From positions 1 to 48,757 of the forward strand of contig NZ_JAFKOK010000022.1 of the NCBI RefSeq assembly GCF_017303295.1: a DNA stretch of 48,757 nt, given 5' to 3'. The translations under genes and the position numbers were made by a program. Positions 1 through 16,857 of the stretch are shown in pieces. The stretch comes from Rhodobacter sp. NTK016B (GTDB lineage: Bacteria; Pseudomonadota; Alphaproteobacteria; Rhodobacterales; Rhodobacteraceae). The notes under the pieces are model-generated. The model was given only the letters and a program-made list of their open reading frames with translations, made no database searches and had not been told where the DNA came from. Within the stretch, counting starts at the first letter, position 1; each line of letters starts with the position of its first letter.

Positions 1-49
1 TGCCGATGTTGACGTGCGGTTTGTTACGTTCAAACTTTGCCTTCGCCAT
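1..49 (-). CDS. tuf: Elongation factor Tu, N-terminal fragment
   Basis: The reverse strand reads MAKAKFERNKPHVNIG, the invariant start of bacterial EF-Tu just before its GTP-binding P-loop. The rest lies beyond the left edge, so the gene is truncated by the window only. EF-Tu delivers aminoacyl-tRNA to the ribosomal A site. It follows fusA by 87 bases on the same strand, the usual last gene of the str operon. An AAGGAG ribosome binding site precedes the ATG at a good distance. Confidence 0.95.
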   Translation of the reverse strand, partial: MAKAKFERNKPHVNIG

Positions 50-80
50 GATGGCAGCTCCTTATTCGTGTGTCGGTGAT

Positions 81-130
81 GCCGGGCAGATCCCGGCCTA
101 CAGGGGTGGTAGGGCGGGGTTATCCCCGCC
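81..130 (-). other. Two tandem hairpins in the fusA-tuf spacer
   Basis: In the 87-base spacer, GCCGGG/CCCGGC (81-86 with 92-97, 5-base loop) and GGCGGGG/CCCCGCC (113-119 with 124-130, 4-base loop) form two perfect hairpins. Neither is followed by a T-run on the minus strand, so they are unlikely to be intrinsic terminators. They could protect mRNA ends or mark a processing point between fusA and the very abundant tuf message. Function is inferred. Confidence 0.5.
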
Positions 131-136
131 TCACCG

Positions 137-2260
137 TCAAGCGTATTTCTTCTGGATCTCTTCCGAGAGGTTCTGCGGAACCGCGTCGTAGTGGTCGAAG
201 AGCATGGTGAACACCGCACGACCCGAGGACATCGAGCGCAGGTTGTTGATGTAGCCGAACATATTCGCCAGCGGCACCATCGCGTTGATGACGTTGGCGT
301 TGCCGCGCGACTCCTGGCCTTGGACCATGCCACGACGGCTGGTGAGGTCGCCGATGATCGAACCGGTATATTCTTCCGGCGTCACGACTTCGACCTTCAT
401 GATCGGCTCGAGCAGTTTCGCACCGGCCTTTTTCAGACCTTCACGCATCCCGGCGCGGGACGCGATTTCGAAGGCCAGAACCGACGAGTCGACGTCGTGG
501 AACGCACCGTCAACCAGCGCGACCTTGAAGTCGATCACCGGGAAGCCGGCCAGCGGGCCCGAATCCATCACCGATTTGATGCCCTTTTCGACACCGGGGA
601 TGTATTCCTTCGGCACCGCACCACCGATGATGCGGCTTTCGAACGAATAACCCTCGCCCGGCTCGGTCGGGGTGATCTCGAGCTTCACGCGCGCGAACTG
701 GCCGGTACCACCGGTCTGTTTCTTGTGCGTGTAGTCGACCTCGGCGGCGTGCGAGATGGTCTCGCGGTAAGCCACCTGCGGCGCACCGATATTGGCTTCG
801 ACTTTGAACTCACGACGCATACGGTCGACGAGAATGTCGAGGTGGAGTTCGCCCATCCCCTTCATGATCGTCTGGCCCGACTCGAAGTTGGTCTCGACGC
901 GGAACGACGGGTCTTCGGCAGCCAGGCGAGCGAGGGCGAGGCCCATCTTCTCCTGGTCGGCTTTCGACTTCGGCTCCACCGCGATCTCGATGACCGGATC
1001 GGGGAAGCTCATCGTTTCGAGAACGACCTTCTTGTTGGCGTCGCTCAGCGTGTCACCGGTAGTGGTCTCTTTCAGACCGGCCAGCGCGATGATGTCGCCT
1101 GCAAAGGCTTCGTCGATCTCTTCGCGGTTGTTCGAGTGCATCATCATCATACGACCGATGCGCTCGCGCTTGCCCTTCGTCGAGTTCAGGATCGAGTCAC
1201 CCTTTTTCAGGACGCCCGAATAGATCCGCGCGAAAGTCAGCGAGCCGACGAACGGGTCGTTCATGATCTTGAACGCCAGCGCCGAGAACGGCGCTTCGTC
1301 CGAAGCCGGACGCTCGATGTTGCGCTCTTCGGTCTCGTCGTCGGGCGAGAAGCCCATCAGCATCGGGACGTCGATCGGCGCCGGCAGCAGGTCGATGACC
1401 GCGTTCAGCAGGGGCTGGACGCCCTTGTTCTTGAACGCCGAACCACCCAGAACCGGGAAGAACGTCAGCGACAGGGTGCCCTTGCGGAGCAGGCTGCGCA
1501 GAGTCGCCTCGTCGGGCTCGTTGCCCTCGAGATACTCCATCATCGCCTCGTCGTCCATGTCGACGGCGAGTTCGATCATCTTGCCGCGCCACTCGTCGGC
1601 CATGTCCTGAAGCTCGGCACGGATCGGCTGACGAACCCAGCTTGCGCCGAGGTCTTCACCCTTCCAGACCCACTCTTCCATCTTGATCAGGTCGACGATG
1701 CCTTCCAGCTGGTCCTCGGCGCCGATCGGGAACGCGATCGGGCAGGGGGTGCCGCCGGTGCGTTCCTTGATCATTTCGACGCACTTGAAATAGTCAGCGC
1801 CAATCTTGTCCATCTTGTTGACGAACACGATCCGCGGGACCTTGTAGCGGTCGGCCTGACGCCACACCGTTTCGGTCTGCGGCTCGACACCGGCGTTACC
1901 GTCCAGCAGGCAGACGGCGCCGTCGAGAACCGCGAGCGAACGCTCAACTTCGATGGTGAAGTCAACGTGGCCGGGGGTGTCGATGATGTTGAAGCGGTAC
2001 TTGGTGTCCGAGGTGCCTTCGGCGGTCGGATCTTCCTGACGCTGCCAGAACGTGGTCGTGGCGGCCGAGGTGATCGTGATACCGCGTTCCTGCTCCTGCT
2101 CCATCCAGTCCATGGTCGCGGCGCCGTCATGGACTTCGCCGATCTTGTGGGACTTGCCGGTGTAGAACAGAATGCGCTCGGTCGTGGTCGTCTTGCCGGC
2201 ATCAATGTGGGCCATGATGCCGAAGTTACGATATCGCGTGAGCGGATAGTCGCGTGCCAT
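137..2260 (-). CDS. fusA: Translation elongation factor G
   Basis: This 707-residue GTPase drives ribosomal translocation and, with RRF, ribosome recycling in the cytoplasm. The N-terminus carries the P-loop [13 protein letters not shown] (about residues 17-29), then the switch [10 protein letters not shown] and the NKMD specificity motif. Domains II-V follow, including [10 protein letters not shown]-type domain IV sequence and the HYDAVPQ C-terminus. The length is normal for the family (about 700). It lies 12 bases downstream of rpsG and 87 bases upstream of tuf on the same strand, which is the classical str operon order. A single copy is seen here, with none of the substitutions expected in the spirochaete or mitochondrial EF-G2 subfamilies. 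Confidence 0.98.
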   Translation of the reverse strand: MARDYPLTRYRNFGIMAHIDAGKTTTTERILFYTGKSHKIGEVHDGAATMDWMEQEQERGITITSAATTTFWQRQEDPTAEGTSDTKYRFNIIDTPGHVDFTIEVERSLAVLDGAVCLLDGNAGVEPQTETVWRQADRYKVPRIVFVNKMDKIGADYFKCVEMIKERTGGTPCPIAFPIGAEDQLEGIVDLIKMEEWVWKGEDLGASWVRQPIRAELQDMADEWRGKMIELAVDMDDEAMMEYLEGNEPDEATLRSLLRKGTLSLTFFPVLGGSAFKNKGVQPLLNAVIDLLPAPIDVPMLMGFSPDDETEERNIERPASDEAPFSALAFKIMNDPFVGSLTFARIYSGVLKKGDSILNSTKGKRERIGRMMMMHSNNREEIDEAFAGDIIALAGLKETTTGDTLSDANKKVVLETMSFPDPVIEIAVEPKSKADQEKMGLALARLAAEDPSFRVETNFESGQTIMKGMGELHLDILVDRMRREFKVEANIGAPQVAYRETISHAAEVDYTHKKQTGGTGQFARVKLEITPTEPGEGYSFESRIIGGAVPKEYIPGVEKGIKSVMDSGPLAGFPVIDFKVALVDGAFHDVDSSVLAFEIASRAGMREGLKKAGAKLLEPIMKVEVVTPEEYTGSIIGDLTSRRGMVQGQESRGNANVINAMVPLANMFGYINNLRSMSSGRAVFTMLFDHYDAVPQNLSEEIQKKYA

Positions 2261-2272
2261 GGTCGGGAATCC

Positions 2273-2743
2273 TTACCAGCGGTAGTGGCTGAACGCTTTG
2301 TTCGCGTCGGCCATCTTGTGGGTGTCTTCACGCTTCTTGACGGCCGTGCCGCGGTTGTTGACCGCATCCGACAGCTCGCCAGCGAGGCGCTCTTCCATGG
2401 TGTTTTCGTTGCGCTTGCGCGCGGCGGTGATCAGCCAGCGGATGGCCAGCGCTTCACGGCGCTCGATGCGGACTTCGACGGGGACCTGGTAGGTCGCACC
2501 ACCGACGCGGCGCGAACGCACTTCGACGGACGGCTTGATGTTGTCCAGCGCCTCGTGGAAGACCTCGATCGGCGCGCGCTTGAGGCGCTTCTCGACGCGG
2601 TCCAGCGCGTTGTAGACGATGGATTCGGCGACCGACTTCTTGCCGTCGACCATCAGGTTGTTCATGAACTTGGTCAGCACGGTATCGCCAAATTTGGCGT
2701 CCGGCAGGACTGCGCGCTTTTCAGCAGCGTGACGACGCGACAT
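2273..2743 (-). CDS. rpsG: 30S ribosomal protein S7
   Basis: S7 is 156 residues, the standard length. It starts [20 protein letters not shown] and contains the conserved [12 protein letters not shown] and RWL motifs that contact the 3' major domain of 16S rRNA. It nucleates assembly of the small-subunit head and, in model bacteria, is the translational repressor of the str operon. An AAGGAGAG ribosome binding site sits just upstream of the ATG, only 12 bases after the rpsL stop, so coupled translation with rpsL is likely. Whether the autoregulatory S7 site is kept here cannot be judged by eye. Confidence 0.97.
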   Translation of the reverse strand: MSRRHAAEKRAVLPDAKFGDTVLTKFMNNLMVDGKKSVAESIVYNALDRVEKRLKRAPIEVFHEALDNIKPSVEVRSRRVGGATYQVPVEVRIERREALAIRWLITAARKRNENTMEERLAGELSDAVNNRGTAVKKREDTHKMADANKAFSHYRW

Positions 2744-2755
2744 GGATGTCTCTCC

Positions 2756-3127
2756 TTACTTCGGACGCTTCGCGCCGTATTTCGAGCGGCGCTGACGACG
2801 ATCTTTGACGCCCTGCGTATCGAGCACGCCGCGCAGGATGTGGTAACGGACACCCGGAAGGTCCTTGACGCGGCCGCCGCGGATGAGCACGACCGAGTGC
2901 TCTTGCAGGTTGTGCTTCTCGCCGGGGATGTAGCTGATGACCTCGTAGCCGTTGGTCAGACGCACTTTGGCGACTTTCCGCATAGCCGAGTTCGGCTTCT
3001 TCGGCGTCGTGGTGTAGACGCGGGTGCAGACGCCGCGCTTCTGCGGACAGTTCTCCAGGTGCTGCGACTTGGAGCGTTTAACTTTCGGCTGCCGCGGCTT
3101 GCGGATCAGCTGTTGAATCGTAGGCAT
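2756..3127 (-). CDS. rpsL: 30S ribosomal protein S12
   Basis: S12 is 123 residues, as usual. It shows the decoding-site segments [15 protein letters not shown] and [10 protein letters not shown], where streptomycin resistance mutations map. The lysine in KKPNS and the lysine-free PGVRYH segment give the ordinary form; no obvious resistance substitution is seen by inspection. It is the first gene of the minus-strand str operon, with a leader of about 229 bases from the predicted start site near 3356. Confidence 0.97.
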   Translation of the reverse strand: MPTIQQLIRKPRQPKVKRSKSQHLENCPQKRGVCTRVYTTTPKKPNSAMRKVAKVRLTNGYEVISYIPGEKHNLQEHSVVLIRGGRVKDLPGVRYHILRGVLDTQGVKDRRQRRSKYGAKRPK

Positions 3128-3362
3128 TCAGCTCGCCCTATCTCTTGCGGCCCGTTCAACCACCGTTCGTCAACGGGGAATCCGGGGGCAGTTCGTTTTG
3201 TCTGCCTTGCGCGTCCGCAAAGCACAAAACCGCCGACGCGCCCTTTCCGGGGGTTGGCGTCGCGGTGGAATCTCAGAGGATCGGGGCATGCACCGCCCGG
3301 ATCGTGATCACTATTGTGTTCTTAAGCCCCGGATTCGGCACAGACCGATCCCGGGTGCGCGC

Positions 3363-3391
3363 CGTATAGGGGGAGTCGCCCCCCTTGTCAA
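3363..3391 (-). promoter_or_regulatory. Promoter of the str operon (rpsL-rpsG-fusA-tuf)
   Basis: On the minus strand, a perfect -35 TTGACA (3386-3391) is separated by exactly 17 bases from a -10 TATACG (3363-3368). The predicted start site is near 3356, leaving a leader of about 229 nt before rpsL. Strong sigma-70-type match. The same -10 hexamer recurs before rplO at 30189. Confidence 0.75.
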
Positions 3392-3470
3392 CACGCCGCA
3401 CCCGGTCCAAGGCGCGTTGCCGCGCGTCCGCGCCCTTGCTACGTTACGAAAAAACAACGGGGCAGGCAGC

Positions 3471-4325
3471 ATGGCCGTCAAGGAGTATCTCGAGCGCAGG
3501 CGCGCGTCGCGCAACGCGCATGTCATCGGTCTGTGCCGGTTCTCGTACCCCGCTCTGGGCGGCTTCAAGACCGAGCACGAAAGCCCCGAACAACGCGCTG
3601 CTTTCCTTTATGCGCCCGAGCGTCTGGACGAGCGGTTTCGCCTGTTCGAGACCTTTACCCTGCCGTCGCTGCGCACCCAGACCGATCAGGATTTCATCTT
3701 CCTTGTCGTCGTGGGCGAGGACTTCCCGCCCGAACGGATGGAGCAGCTGCGCGCCATCACCGCCGATATCGAACAGGTGGTCATCGTGCCGCGCGCGCCG
3801 GGCCGTCACCGCGAAGTCATGAAAGAGGTGATCGACGAATACCGCGTCCCGGGCAGCTATTCGATCCAGTTCCGTCTTGATGACGACGACGCGATCGGCG
3901 TGGGTTTCGTGCATAAATGCCGCCGGATCCTCGATCAGAACTTCATGCTGTTCGAAGGCTCGCGCCATGTGGCCATCGACTTCACCCGTGGCTGGAACGC
4001 GCGCCCGACCGCCAAGGGTATCCGCGCCGAGCGACAGAAGGCGCTGTATCTCGGCGTGTCCTTCGCCATCGCCTTTCGGCCCGATACCGATCTGTGCGTG
4101 ATGAACTTCACCCATCACGAGGTCTGGCAGCATATGCCGACCATCACCCGTACCGATCCCGATATGTGGATCCGGGGCGTCAACGATCACAACGATTCCC
4201 GCGACCGCATCGGCACCAAGCTGCGCTACCTGACGCCCGAAGAAGAGAGCAAGTTCGAAAAAGCCTTCGGTATCACCCAGGAACACGTCCAGTCGGTGTA
4301 CCGCGACGTTGCCGACGGCTCGTGA
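3471..4325 (+). CDS. Putative rhamnosyltransferase-like glycosyltransferase
   Basis: A 284-residue protein from the ATG at 3471; the open frame extends further upstream, but that part runs through the rpsL leader and promoter and lacks protein-like sequence. It begins MAVKEYLERRRASRNAHVIG, continues RFSYPALGGFKTEHE and TFTLPSLRTQTDQDFIFLVVVGE, and has a DDDD cluster (RLDDDDA, residues 135-141). This matches the putative rhamnosyl transferase family (Pfam Rhamno_transf type) with a GT-A-like DxD metal/nucleotide-sugar site. No signal peptide or membrane segment is visible, so a cytoplasmic enzyme acting on surface polysaccharide or a small acceptor is likely. Substrate unknown. Its last 53 bases overlap the 3' end of the convergent DMT permease gene. 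Confidence 0.75.
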   Translation: MAVKEYLERRRASRNAHVIGLCRFSYPALGGFKTEHESPEQRAAFLYAPERLDERFRLFETFTLPSLRTQTDQDFIFLVVVGEDFPPERMEQLRAITADIEQVVIVPRAPGRHREVMKEVIDEYRVPGSYSIQFRLDDDDAIGVGFVHKCRRILDQNFMLFEGSRHVAIDFTRGWNARPTAKGIRAERQKALYLGVSFAIAFRPDTDLCVMNFTHHEVWQHMPTITRTDPDMWIRGVNDHNDSRDRIGTKLRYLTPEEESKFEKAFGITQEHVQSVYRDVADGS

Positions 4326-5178
4326 CGCGCTCGCGGTAGAAGGTGAAGAGCCCCGTCGCCACGATCAGCCCGGCCCCCAGCAGCGTCACCGGGTCGGGCC
4401 ATTCGGCGAACAGCACGAAGCCCAGCACCAGCGCCCAGACAAGGCCTGCATAGCGGAAGGGCGTGACGAAACCCAATTCGCCCGTGCGCACCGCCATCAC
4501 CGCCATCAGATAGCCCGCGACGATGGCGACCGAGGTGGCGACCAAGAGCGGCGCGGTGGTGGCGTCCGGCGTGACAAAGTCTTCGCCCGCAGCGCCGATC
4601 AGCCCGAACACCATCACCGCCGCGCCATTGGCCCATGCGATCAGCAGCGACGGTACGGCGCGCGAGACCCGGCGGGTGAGCAATTCACGGGTGGTGACGA
4701 AGGCCACGCAGATCAGGGCGTACAAAGCATGGATGTCGAACGCGCCCGCCTGCGGCCGCACCACCAGCAGCACACCCAGAAAGCCCACGCTAATCGCCGC
4801 CAGCCTGCGCCAGCCGACCGGCTCGCGCAGGAACAGGGCCGCCCCCAGCGTCACGGTGAGCGGTAGCGATTGCAGGATCGCCGTCAGGTTGGCGATGGGC
4901 ATGTGATAGAGCGCCTGAAGGAAGAACCAGACCGATCCGGTATCCGCCAGCGTCCGCCCCACCACCAGCCAGCGGTCGCGCCGCCCCAGCCGAACGCGGA
5001 ACGCCCCCGCCCGCCACGCGATCAGGCCAAGGATCAGGGTCACGCCGAGGCCCCGCCAGGCCAGCGTCTGGAACATCGGCATCGACGGGCCCAGCAGCTT
5101 CATCACCGAATCCGACAGCGTGTAGGCTGCCATTCCGGTCATCATCAGAATCGCGCCGCGCGCATTGTCGGACAGCAT
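4273..5178 (-). CDS. DMT-family (EamA) membrane transporter
   Basis: This 301-residue inner-membrane protein is built of two EamA repeats, about ten hydrophobic helices. The first half reads MMTGMAAYTLSDSVMKLLG and LAWRGLGVTLILGLIAW; a charged loop (RLGRRDRW) follows. The second half includes FVTTRELLTRR and ends after LGAGLIVATGLFTFYRER. It belongs to the drug/metabolite transporter superfamily; similar proteins export amino acids, purines or other small metabolites, and the substrate cannot be read from sequence. The C-terminal tail (RQRRGTPTGRVPG) is encoded in the 53 bases overlapping the convergent glycosyltransferase gene. A 9-bp inverted repeat lies 20 bases upstream of its start. Confidence 0.85.
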   Translation of the reverse strand: MLSDNARGAILMMTGMAAYTLSDSVMKLLGPSMPMFQTLAWRGLGVTLILGLIAWRAGAFRVRLGRRDRWLVVGRTLADTGSVWFFLQALYHMPIANLTAILQSLPLTVTLGAALFLREPVGWRRLAAISVGFLGVLLVVRPQAGAFDIHALYALICVAFVTTRELLTRRVSRAVPSLLIAWANGAAVMVFGLIGAAGEDFVTPDATTAPLLVATSVAIVAGYLMAVMAVRTGELGFVTPFRYAGLVWALVLGFVLFAEWPDPVTLLGAGLIVATGLFTFYRERVTSRRQRRGTPTGRVPG

Positions 5179-5198
5179 GGAATACCCCGGCAGGAACC

Positions 5199-5223
5199 CG
5201 CCTGTGATGGCATTTCACAGGCG
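5199..5223. promoter_or_regulatory. Inverted repeat between divergent DMT and MFS genes
   Basis: CGCCTGTGA (5199-5207) and TCACAGGCG (5215-5223) form a perfect 9-bp inverted repeat with a 7-base spacer. It lies 21 bases upstream of the DMT start and about 120 upstream of the MFS start. It has no T-run in either direction, so it could be an operator for a dimeric regulator rather than a terminator. No regulator gene is adjacent. Confidence 0.4.
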
Positions 5224-5345
5224 AAAAGAAAAGCGCTCCGGATGGCGCCGGGCTTGCCTGAAAGCCGCACGCGGGCTAGGTGAGCGGGGCAGGGAGGCTC
5301 AATACGGGACCGGCCTCCTGGTCCCCCGAACACGAAGCGACACGC

Positions 5346-6563
5346 ATGACCGATCTCGCGCCTTCTTGCGCCAACGGCCTCGGATTTCCCGGCGGCAGGC
5401 AGATCCCGGCCGGAACGGTGATTACCGCTCTGGCGATGGGCGGCTTCGCCATCGGCATGACCGAATTCGCCTCGATGGCGCTGCTGCCCGATTTCGCCGC
5501 AGAGCTCGGGGTGACCGAGGCCCGCGCGGCGGACGCGATCAGCGCCTATGCGCTGGGGGTCGTCGTCGGCGCTCCGCTGCTGGCCGTGGCGGCGGCGCGG
5601 TTTCGCAAGCGGATGCTGCTGATCTGGCTGATGGTCGCCTTTGCGGTGTTCAACCTGCTCTCGGCGCTGGCGCCCGGTTTCGGCACCTTCACCCTTGCGC
5701 GGTTCCTGTCGGGTCTGCCGCATGGCGCCTATTTCGGCGTGGCGATGCTGGTCGCGGCCTCGGTCGTGCCGCCCAACCGCAAGGCCTATGCCGTGGCGCG
5801 GGTGTTTCTGGGCCTGACGCTGGCCACCACCATCGGCGTGCCTGCGGCGAGCCTGCTGGCGCAACTGTTGAACTGGCGCGCGGCGTACCTGATCGTTGTC
5901 GTTCTGGCGCTGCTGACGGCTTTGGCGGTGCTGTGGAAGGCGCCGCGCACGCCCGCCGATCCCGATGCCGCGCCGCTCAAAGAGCTGGGCGCGCTGAAGA
6001 ACCGGCAGGTCTGGCTGACGCTGCTGACGGGTGCGATCGGCTTCGGCGGTTTCTTCGCGGTCTATACCTATATCGCCTCGACCGTCCAAAGCACGCTCGG
6101 CGCCGGTGAAAACGCCGTGGCGATCATGCTGTTCATCACCGGGATCGGCATGACCTTCTTCACGCTGTTCATGGGCTGGTGCGCCGACCGCAATCTGAAC
6201 CTGACGGCCTATGTGTCCTTTGGCGGCGGGGCGGTGATCCTGTTCCTGTTCCCCTTCGCCGTGCAGACCGGCCTGTGGGCGATGGGCATCGCAGTCTTCA
6301 TGATGTGCCTGCTCAGCGGCGTCTCGACGGTGCTGCAGACCCGGCTGATGAACATCGCGGGCGACGCGCAGCAACTGGCGGCATCGCTGCACCATGCGGG
6401 GTTCAACGTGGCCAATGCTCTGGGGCCGTTCCTTGCCGCGCGCTTCATTGCTGCGGGCTATGACTTCCCCGTCGCGGGCTATGTCGGCGCGGCGCTGAGT
6501 GCGGCGGGCTTCGTGCTGTTCGCCCTCACCGTCTGGGACGCGCGGCGCAGCGGCGTGGAATAG
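5346..6563 (+). CDS. MFS transporter, DHA1-type efflux permease
   Basis: A 405-residue major facilitator protein with about 12 hydrophobic helices. The early MGGFAIGMTEFASMALLP segment and the RFLSGLPHGAYFG and VARVFLGLTLATTIGVP segments resemble the DHA1 group (AraJ, YdhP, NepI), which mostly exports sugars, purine nucleosides or drugs. The true substrate is unknown. The ATG at 5346 is preferred over a GTG at 5280, because a weak promoter-like pair (TTGCCT at 5254, TAGGTG at 5277, 17-base spacing) would place the transcript start near 5289. It is transcribed away from the DMT permease gene. Confidence 0.87.
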   Translation: MTDLAPSCANGLGFPGGRQIPAGTVITALAMGGFAIGMTEFASMALLPDFAAELGVTEARAADAISAYALGVVVGAPLLAVAAARFRKRMLLIWLMVAFAVFNLLSALAPGFGTFTLARFLSGLPHGAYFGVAMLVAASVVPPNRKAYAVARVFLGLTLATTIGVPAASLLAQLLNWRAAYLIVVVLALLTALAVLWKAPRTPADPDAAPLKELGALKNRQVWLTLLTGAIGFGGFFAVYTYIASTVQSTLGAGENAVAIMLFITGIGMTFFTLFMGWCADRNLNLTAYVSFGGGAVILFLFPFAVQTGLWAMGIAVFMMCLLSGVSTVLQTRLMNIAGDAQQLAASLHHAGFNVANALGPFLAARFIAAGYDFPVAGYVGAALSAAGFVLFALTVWDARRSGVE

Positions 6564-6609
6564 GGCCGCGTGGCCTTTACCCGTCCCGGCAAGCCGGTAT
6601 CCTGAGCGA

Positions 6610-7086
6610 ATGTACAGGCTCAAACCCGGCATCAAGCAGGATCCGCAGCGCCGCTGGCTTTTGCCTGACCGCATTTTCTTCGGTCACGGCGCCTGCCATA
6701 TCCTTGCCGGGGTCTATCTGCGCAACGCCCCGCTGCCCGGCTTTTGGGCCGAGCGGATCATCCCCGCCGACGGCAAGCCCGGGAACCATGTCTATGTCAC
6801 AGACGGGACCATTGCCTTCGACTTTCATGGGTATTCCGACCGGGAGGCCCTGTTGCGGCACCATGTCCGGGGATGGCGGCGGGCGAGCGGTGCCGAGTGG
6901 CGATGCACGGTGGAAAGCGTGCGTTTCGACCTTCTCGACACCCCGGCGTTGAATGCGCGCAAGATGCGGGGGCCGGATCAGTATTTCGATGATCCGTGCC
7001 GCCGGGCGCAGGTCTTTCTGGCGCGTTTCGATCATGCCGCCTGCGCCGAGCGGGCGCGACAGCGTCGGGGCACAGCCAGAGGGTGA
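6610..7086 (+). CDS. Conserved-looking protein of unknown function
   Basis: A 158-residue soluble protein beginning MYRLKPGIKQDPQRRWLLPD at an ATG 46 bases after the MFS stop. It contains RIFFGHGACHILAGVYL, GNHVYVTDGTIAFDFHGYS and a C-terminal half rich in Arg, His and Asp (DREALLRHHVRGW, KMRGPDQYFDDPCRR). No signal peptide, membrane helix or motif of known catalysis was recognised. The mixed composition and balanced amino acid use make it look like a real protein. The strong hairpin with a T-run at 7103-7143 follows directly and probably ends its transcript. Confidence 0.7.
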   Translation: MYRLKPGIKQDPQRRWLLPDRIFFGHGACHILAGVYLRNAPLPGFWAERIIPADGKPGNHVYVTDGTIAFDFHGYSDREALLRHHVRGWRRASGAEWRCTVESVRFDLLDTPALNARKMRGPDQYFDDPCRRAQVFLARFDHAACAERARQRRGTARG

Positions 7087-7102
7087 GACGCCGGGCCCAA
7101 CG

Positions 7103-7143
7103 AAAAGCCCCCCGCAAGCAGCTTGCGGGGGGCTTTGTTTTTA
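7103..7143. terminator. Bidirectional intrinsic terminator between the unknown gene and rpoC
   Basis: AAAGCCCCCCGCAAG (7104-7118) pairs with CTTGCGGGGGGCTTT (7122-7136), a 15-bp perfect stem with a 3-base loop. On the plus strand it is followed by TTTGTTTTT; on the minus strand by CTTTTCG. It can end both the 6610 gene and the rpoBC operon, whose stop codon is at 7157. Confidence 0.9.
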
Positions 7144-7156
7144 AAAGAGCTGGCGA

Positions 7157-11389
<4,233 letters not shown>

Positions 11390-11428
11390 CGTATGATCCT
11401 TGATGCGGCTCGAAGGGGGGACGGGCGC

Positions 11429-11455
11429 GGTGCGTGGACACCACGCACCCTACAG
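11429..11455. repeat. Intergenic palindromic repeat, copy 1 (rpoB-rpoC spacer)
   Basis: GGTGCGTG (11429-11436) and CACGCACC (11442-11449) form an 8-bp inverted repeat with a 5-base loop, followed by CTACAG. The same arms and the same CTACAG flank recur at 35276-35303. Only the loops differ (GACAC here, CCATAG there). It reads in the opposite sense to the mRNA here but in the same sense as the mRNA in copy 2. It is probably a dispersed genomic palindromic element. Confidence 0.8.
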
Positions 11456-11486
11456 CGTCGTGCAGGATGCGTGGCGGGACGCGCCG

Positions 11487-15623
<4,137 letters not shown>

Positions 15624-15693
15624 GCTCGGTATCACCTTTCATCGTTCGCGGATGCGCCTGCCGTCGGGCCTCGGCGGGGCATCCCGTGCGAAA

Positions 15694-15759
15694 CAGAAGC
15701 GGAGGCTCCATTCCTGCGAACCGTCCCAAAGGTTCGCTCCCGAGCCTCGACTGCTTCTG
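15694..15759 (-). promoter_or_regulatory. Long imperfect hairpin in the rplL-rpoB spacer (candidate RNase III site)
   Basis: Three nested perfect arms pair in register: CAGAAGC (15694-15700) with GCTTCTG (15753-15759), AGGCT (15703-15707) with AGCCT (15743-15747), and GCGAACC (15716-15722) with GGTTCGC (15731-15737). Internal loops separate them, and the apical loop is 8 bases. In Escherichia coli the rplL-rpoB spacer is cut by RNase III in a similar hairpin. The same role is inferred here from position and shape. No T-run follows. Confidence 0.65.
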
Positions 15760-15889
15760 GAAGGGGCTTGTCACGCAAGCGCCTGCCGGAAACAGCGTTC
15801 AGAAAACAGCTTTGGCCGGGCCCGGAAAATCCCGGACCCAGCCATGTCATGTGGTCAAGGTGCGGCGCATGCGCGCGACACCCTGGCGA

Positions 15890-16273
15890 TTACTTCAGCT
15901 CGACCTTGGCGCCAGCGGCTTCCAGCTTGGTCTTGATCTCTTCGGCTTCCGCCTTCGGAGCAGCTTCTTTCACGGCTTTGCCACCGGCTTCGACCAGTTC
16001 CTTGGCTTCTTTCAGACCAAGACCGGTGATGCCGCGGACTTCTTTGATGACCGCGATTTTGTTGCCACCGGCTTCGACGAGGATGACGTCGAATTCGGTT
16101 TTTTCTTCTTCGGCAGCGCCAGCGTCGCCACCGGCAGCCGGGCCAGCCATCATCACGGCGCCGCCAGCGGCGGGCTCGATGCCGTACTCATCCTTCAGGA
16201 TGGTTTTCAGTTCTTGGGCTTCCAGCAGGGTCAGGTTGACGATGCTTTCGGCGAGTGCTTTCAGATCAGCCAT
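15890..16273 (-). CDS. rplL: 50S ribosomal protein L7/L12
   Basis: A 127-residue stalk protein, very rich in Ala, Glu and Lys. The N-terminal dimerisation domain ([32 protein letters not shown]) is followed by an Ala/Gly hinge around residues 37-55. The C-terminal factor-binding domain contains [23 protein letters not shown] and [12 protein letters not shown]. It recruits translational GTPases to the ribosome as multiple dimers on L10. It lies 68 bases after rplJ on the same strand and before the long spacer leading to rpoB. Confidence 0.98.
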   Translation of the reverse strand: MADLKALAESIVNLTLLEAQELKTILKDEYGIEPAAGGAVMMAGPAAGGDAGAAEEEKTEFDVILVEAGGNKIAVIKEVRGITGLGLKEAKELVEAGGKAVKEAAPKAEAEEIKTKLEAAGAKVELK

Positions 16274-16341
16274 TGTTCAGTTCCATTCTAACAGGGTGTT
16301 GCCGACATGGGGTGAGTACCGCCACGCGGGCCAAGAGTTGC

Positions 16342-16857
16342 TCAAGCGGCGTCCCGCTCCTCCAGGGTGGAGAGGATGCCCGCGATGTTCGAAGCAGGCG
16401 CGCCAATCGCACCAGCGATGTTCGAAGCCGGTGCCCCGATGCACGACACGATCGAAGCGATAAGCTCCTCGCGCGACGGCATTTCGGACACGGCTTTCAC
16501 ACCGTTCTGGTCCAGAGCCGAACCGCCCATAGCACCGCCAAGGATCTCGAACTTTTTGTTCTCCTTGGCGTAGTCCACAACCACCTTCGCCGCGGCGACG
16601 GGGTCTTCGGAATAGGCGAGTACGGTCATGCCCGTCAGAAGGTCTGCGATGCTGGCGCACGGCTTTCCATCCAGGGCGATCTTGGCGAGCTTGTTCTTGG
16701 CAACGCGAACGGCCCCGCCTGCTTCACGCATTTTCGCGCGCAGGGCCTGCATCTCGGCAACCGTGAGACCCGCGTAGTGTGCAACCACAACCACGCCAGA
16801 GCTTTCGAAGATCTGGCCGAGTTCGTCGACCACTGCTTCTTTTTGGGCTCTATCCAC
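16342..16857 (-). CDS. rplJ: 50S ribosomal protein L10
   Basis: A 171-residue stalk base protein that starts with a GTG codon preceded at 7-8 bases by GGAG. It reads [17 protein letters not shown], then [19 protein letters not shown] and [13 protein letters not shown] typical of L10. The C-terminal helix that holds L7/L12 dimers contains an exact-in-frame 11-residue tandem repeat built on GAPASNIAG, encoded by two 33-bp units (16382-16414 and 16415-16447). The upstream leader of about 240 nt and its own promoter suggest the L10-L12 autoregulation known in other bacteria. Length is normal. Confidence 0.97.
   Translation of the reverse strand: MDRAQKEAVVDELGQIFESSGVVVVAHYAGLTVAEMQALRAKMREAGGAVRVAKNKLAKIALDGKPCASIADLLTGMTVLAYSEDPVAAAKVVVDYAKENKKFEILGGAMGGSALDQNGVKAVSEMPSREELIASIVSCIGAPASNIAGAIGAPASNIAGILSTLEERDAA
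16382..16447 (-). repeat. 33-bp tandem duplication inside rplJ
   Basis: Two adjacent 33-bp units with only a few differences encode consecutive copies of a GAPASNIAG(A/I)I segment in the C-terminal helix of L10. The period of 33 bases keeps frame and equals three helical turns of 11 residues. The repeat number could influence how many L7/L12 dimers the stalk holds. Confidence 0.8.

Noticed and set aside
191-3307. 1038-codon open frame antisense to rpsL-rpsG-fusA
   Set aside because: Its translation is rich in Arg, Asp, His and Val in the pattern of a GC-rich shadow frame, and it covers three certain genes.
4309-6674. Antisense frames over the DMT and MFS genes (for example a 509-codon minus frame at 5145-6674)
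   Set aside because: Arg/Gln/His-rich shadow translations with no domains, opposite two clear membrane proteins.
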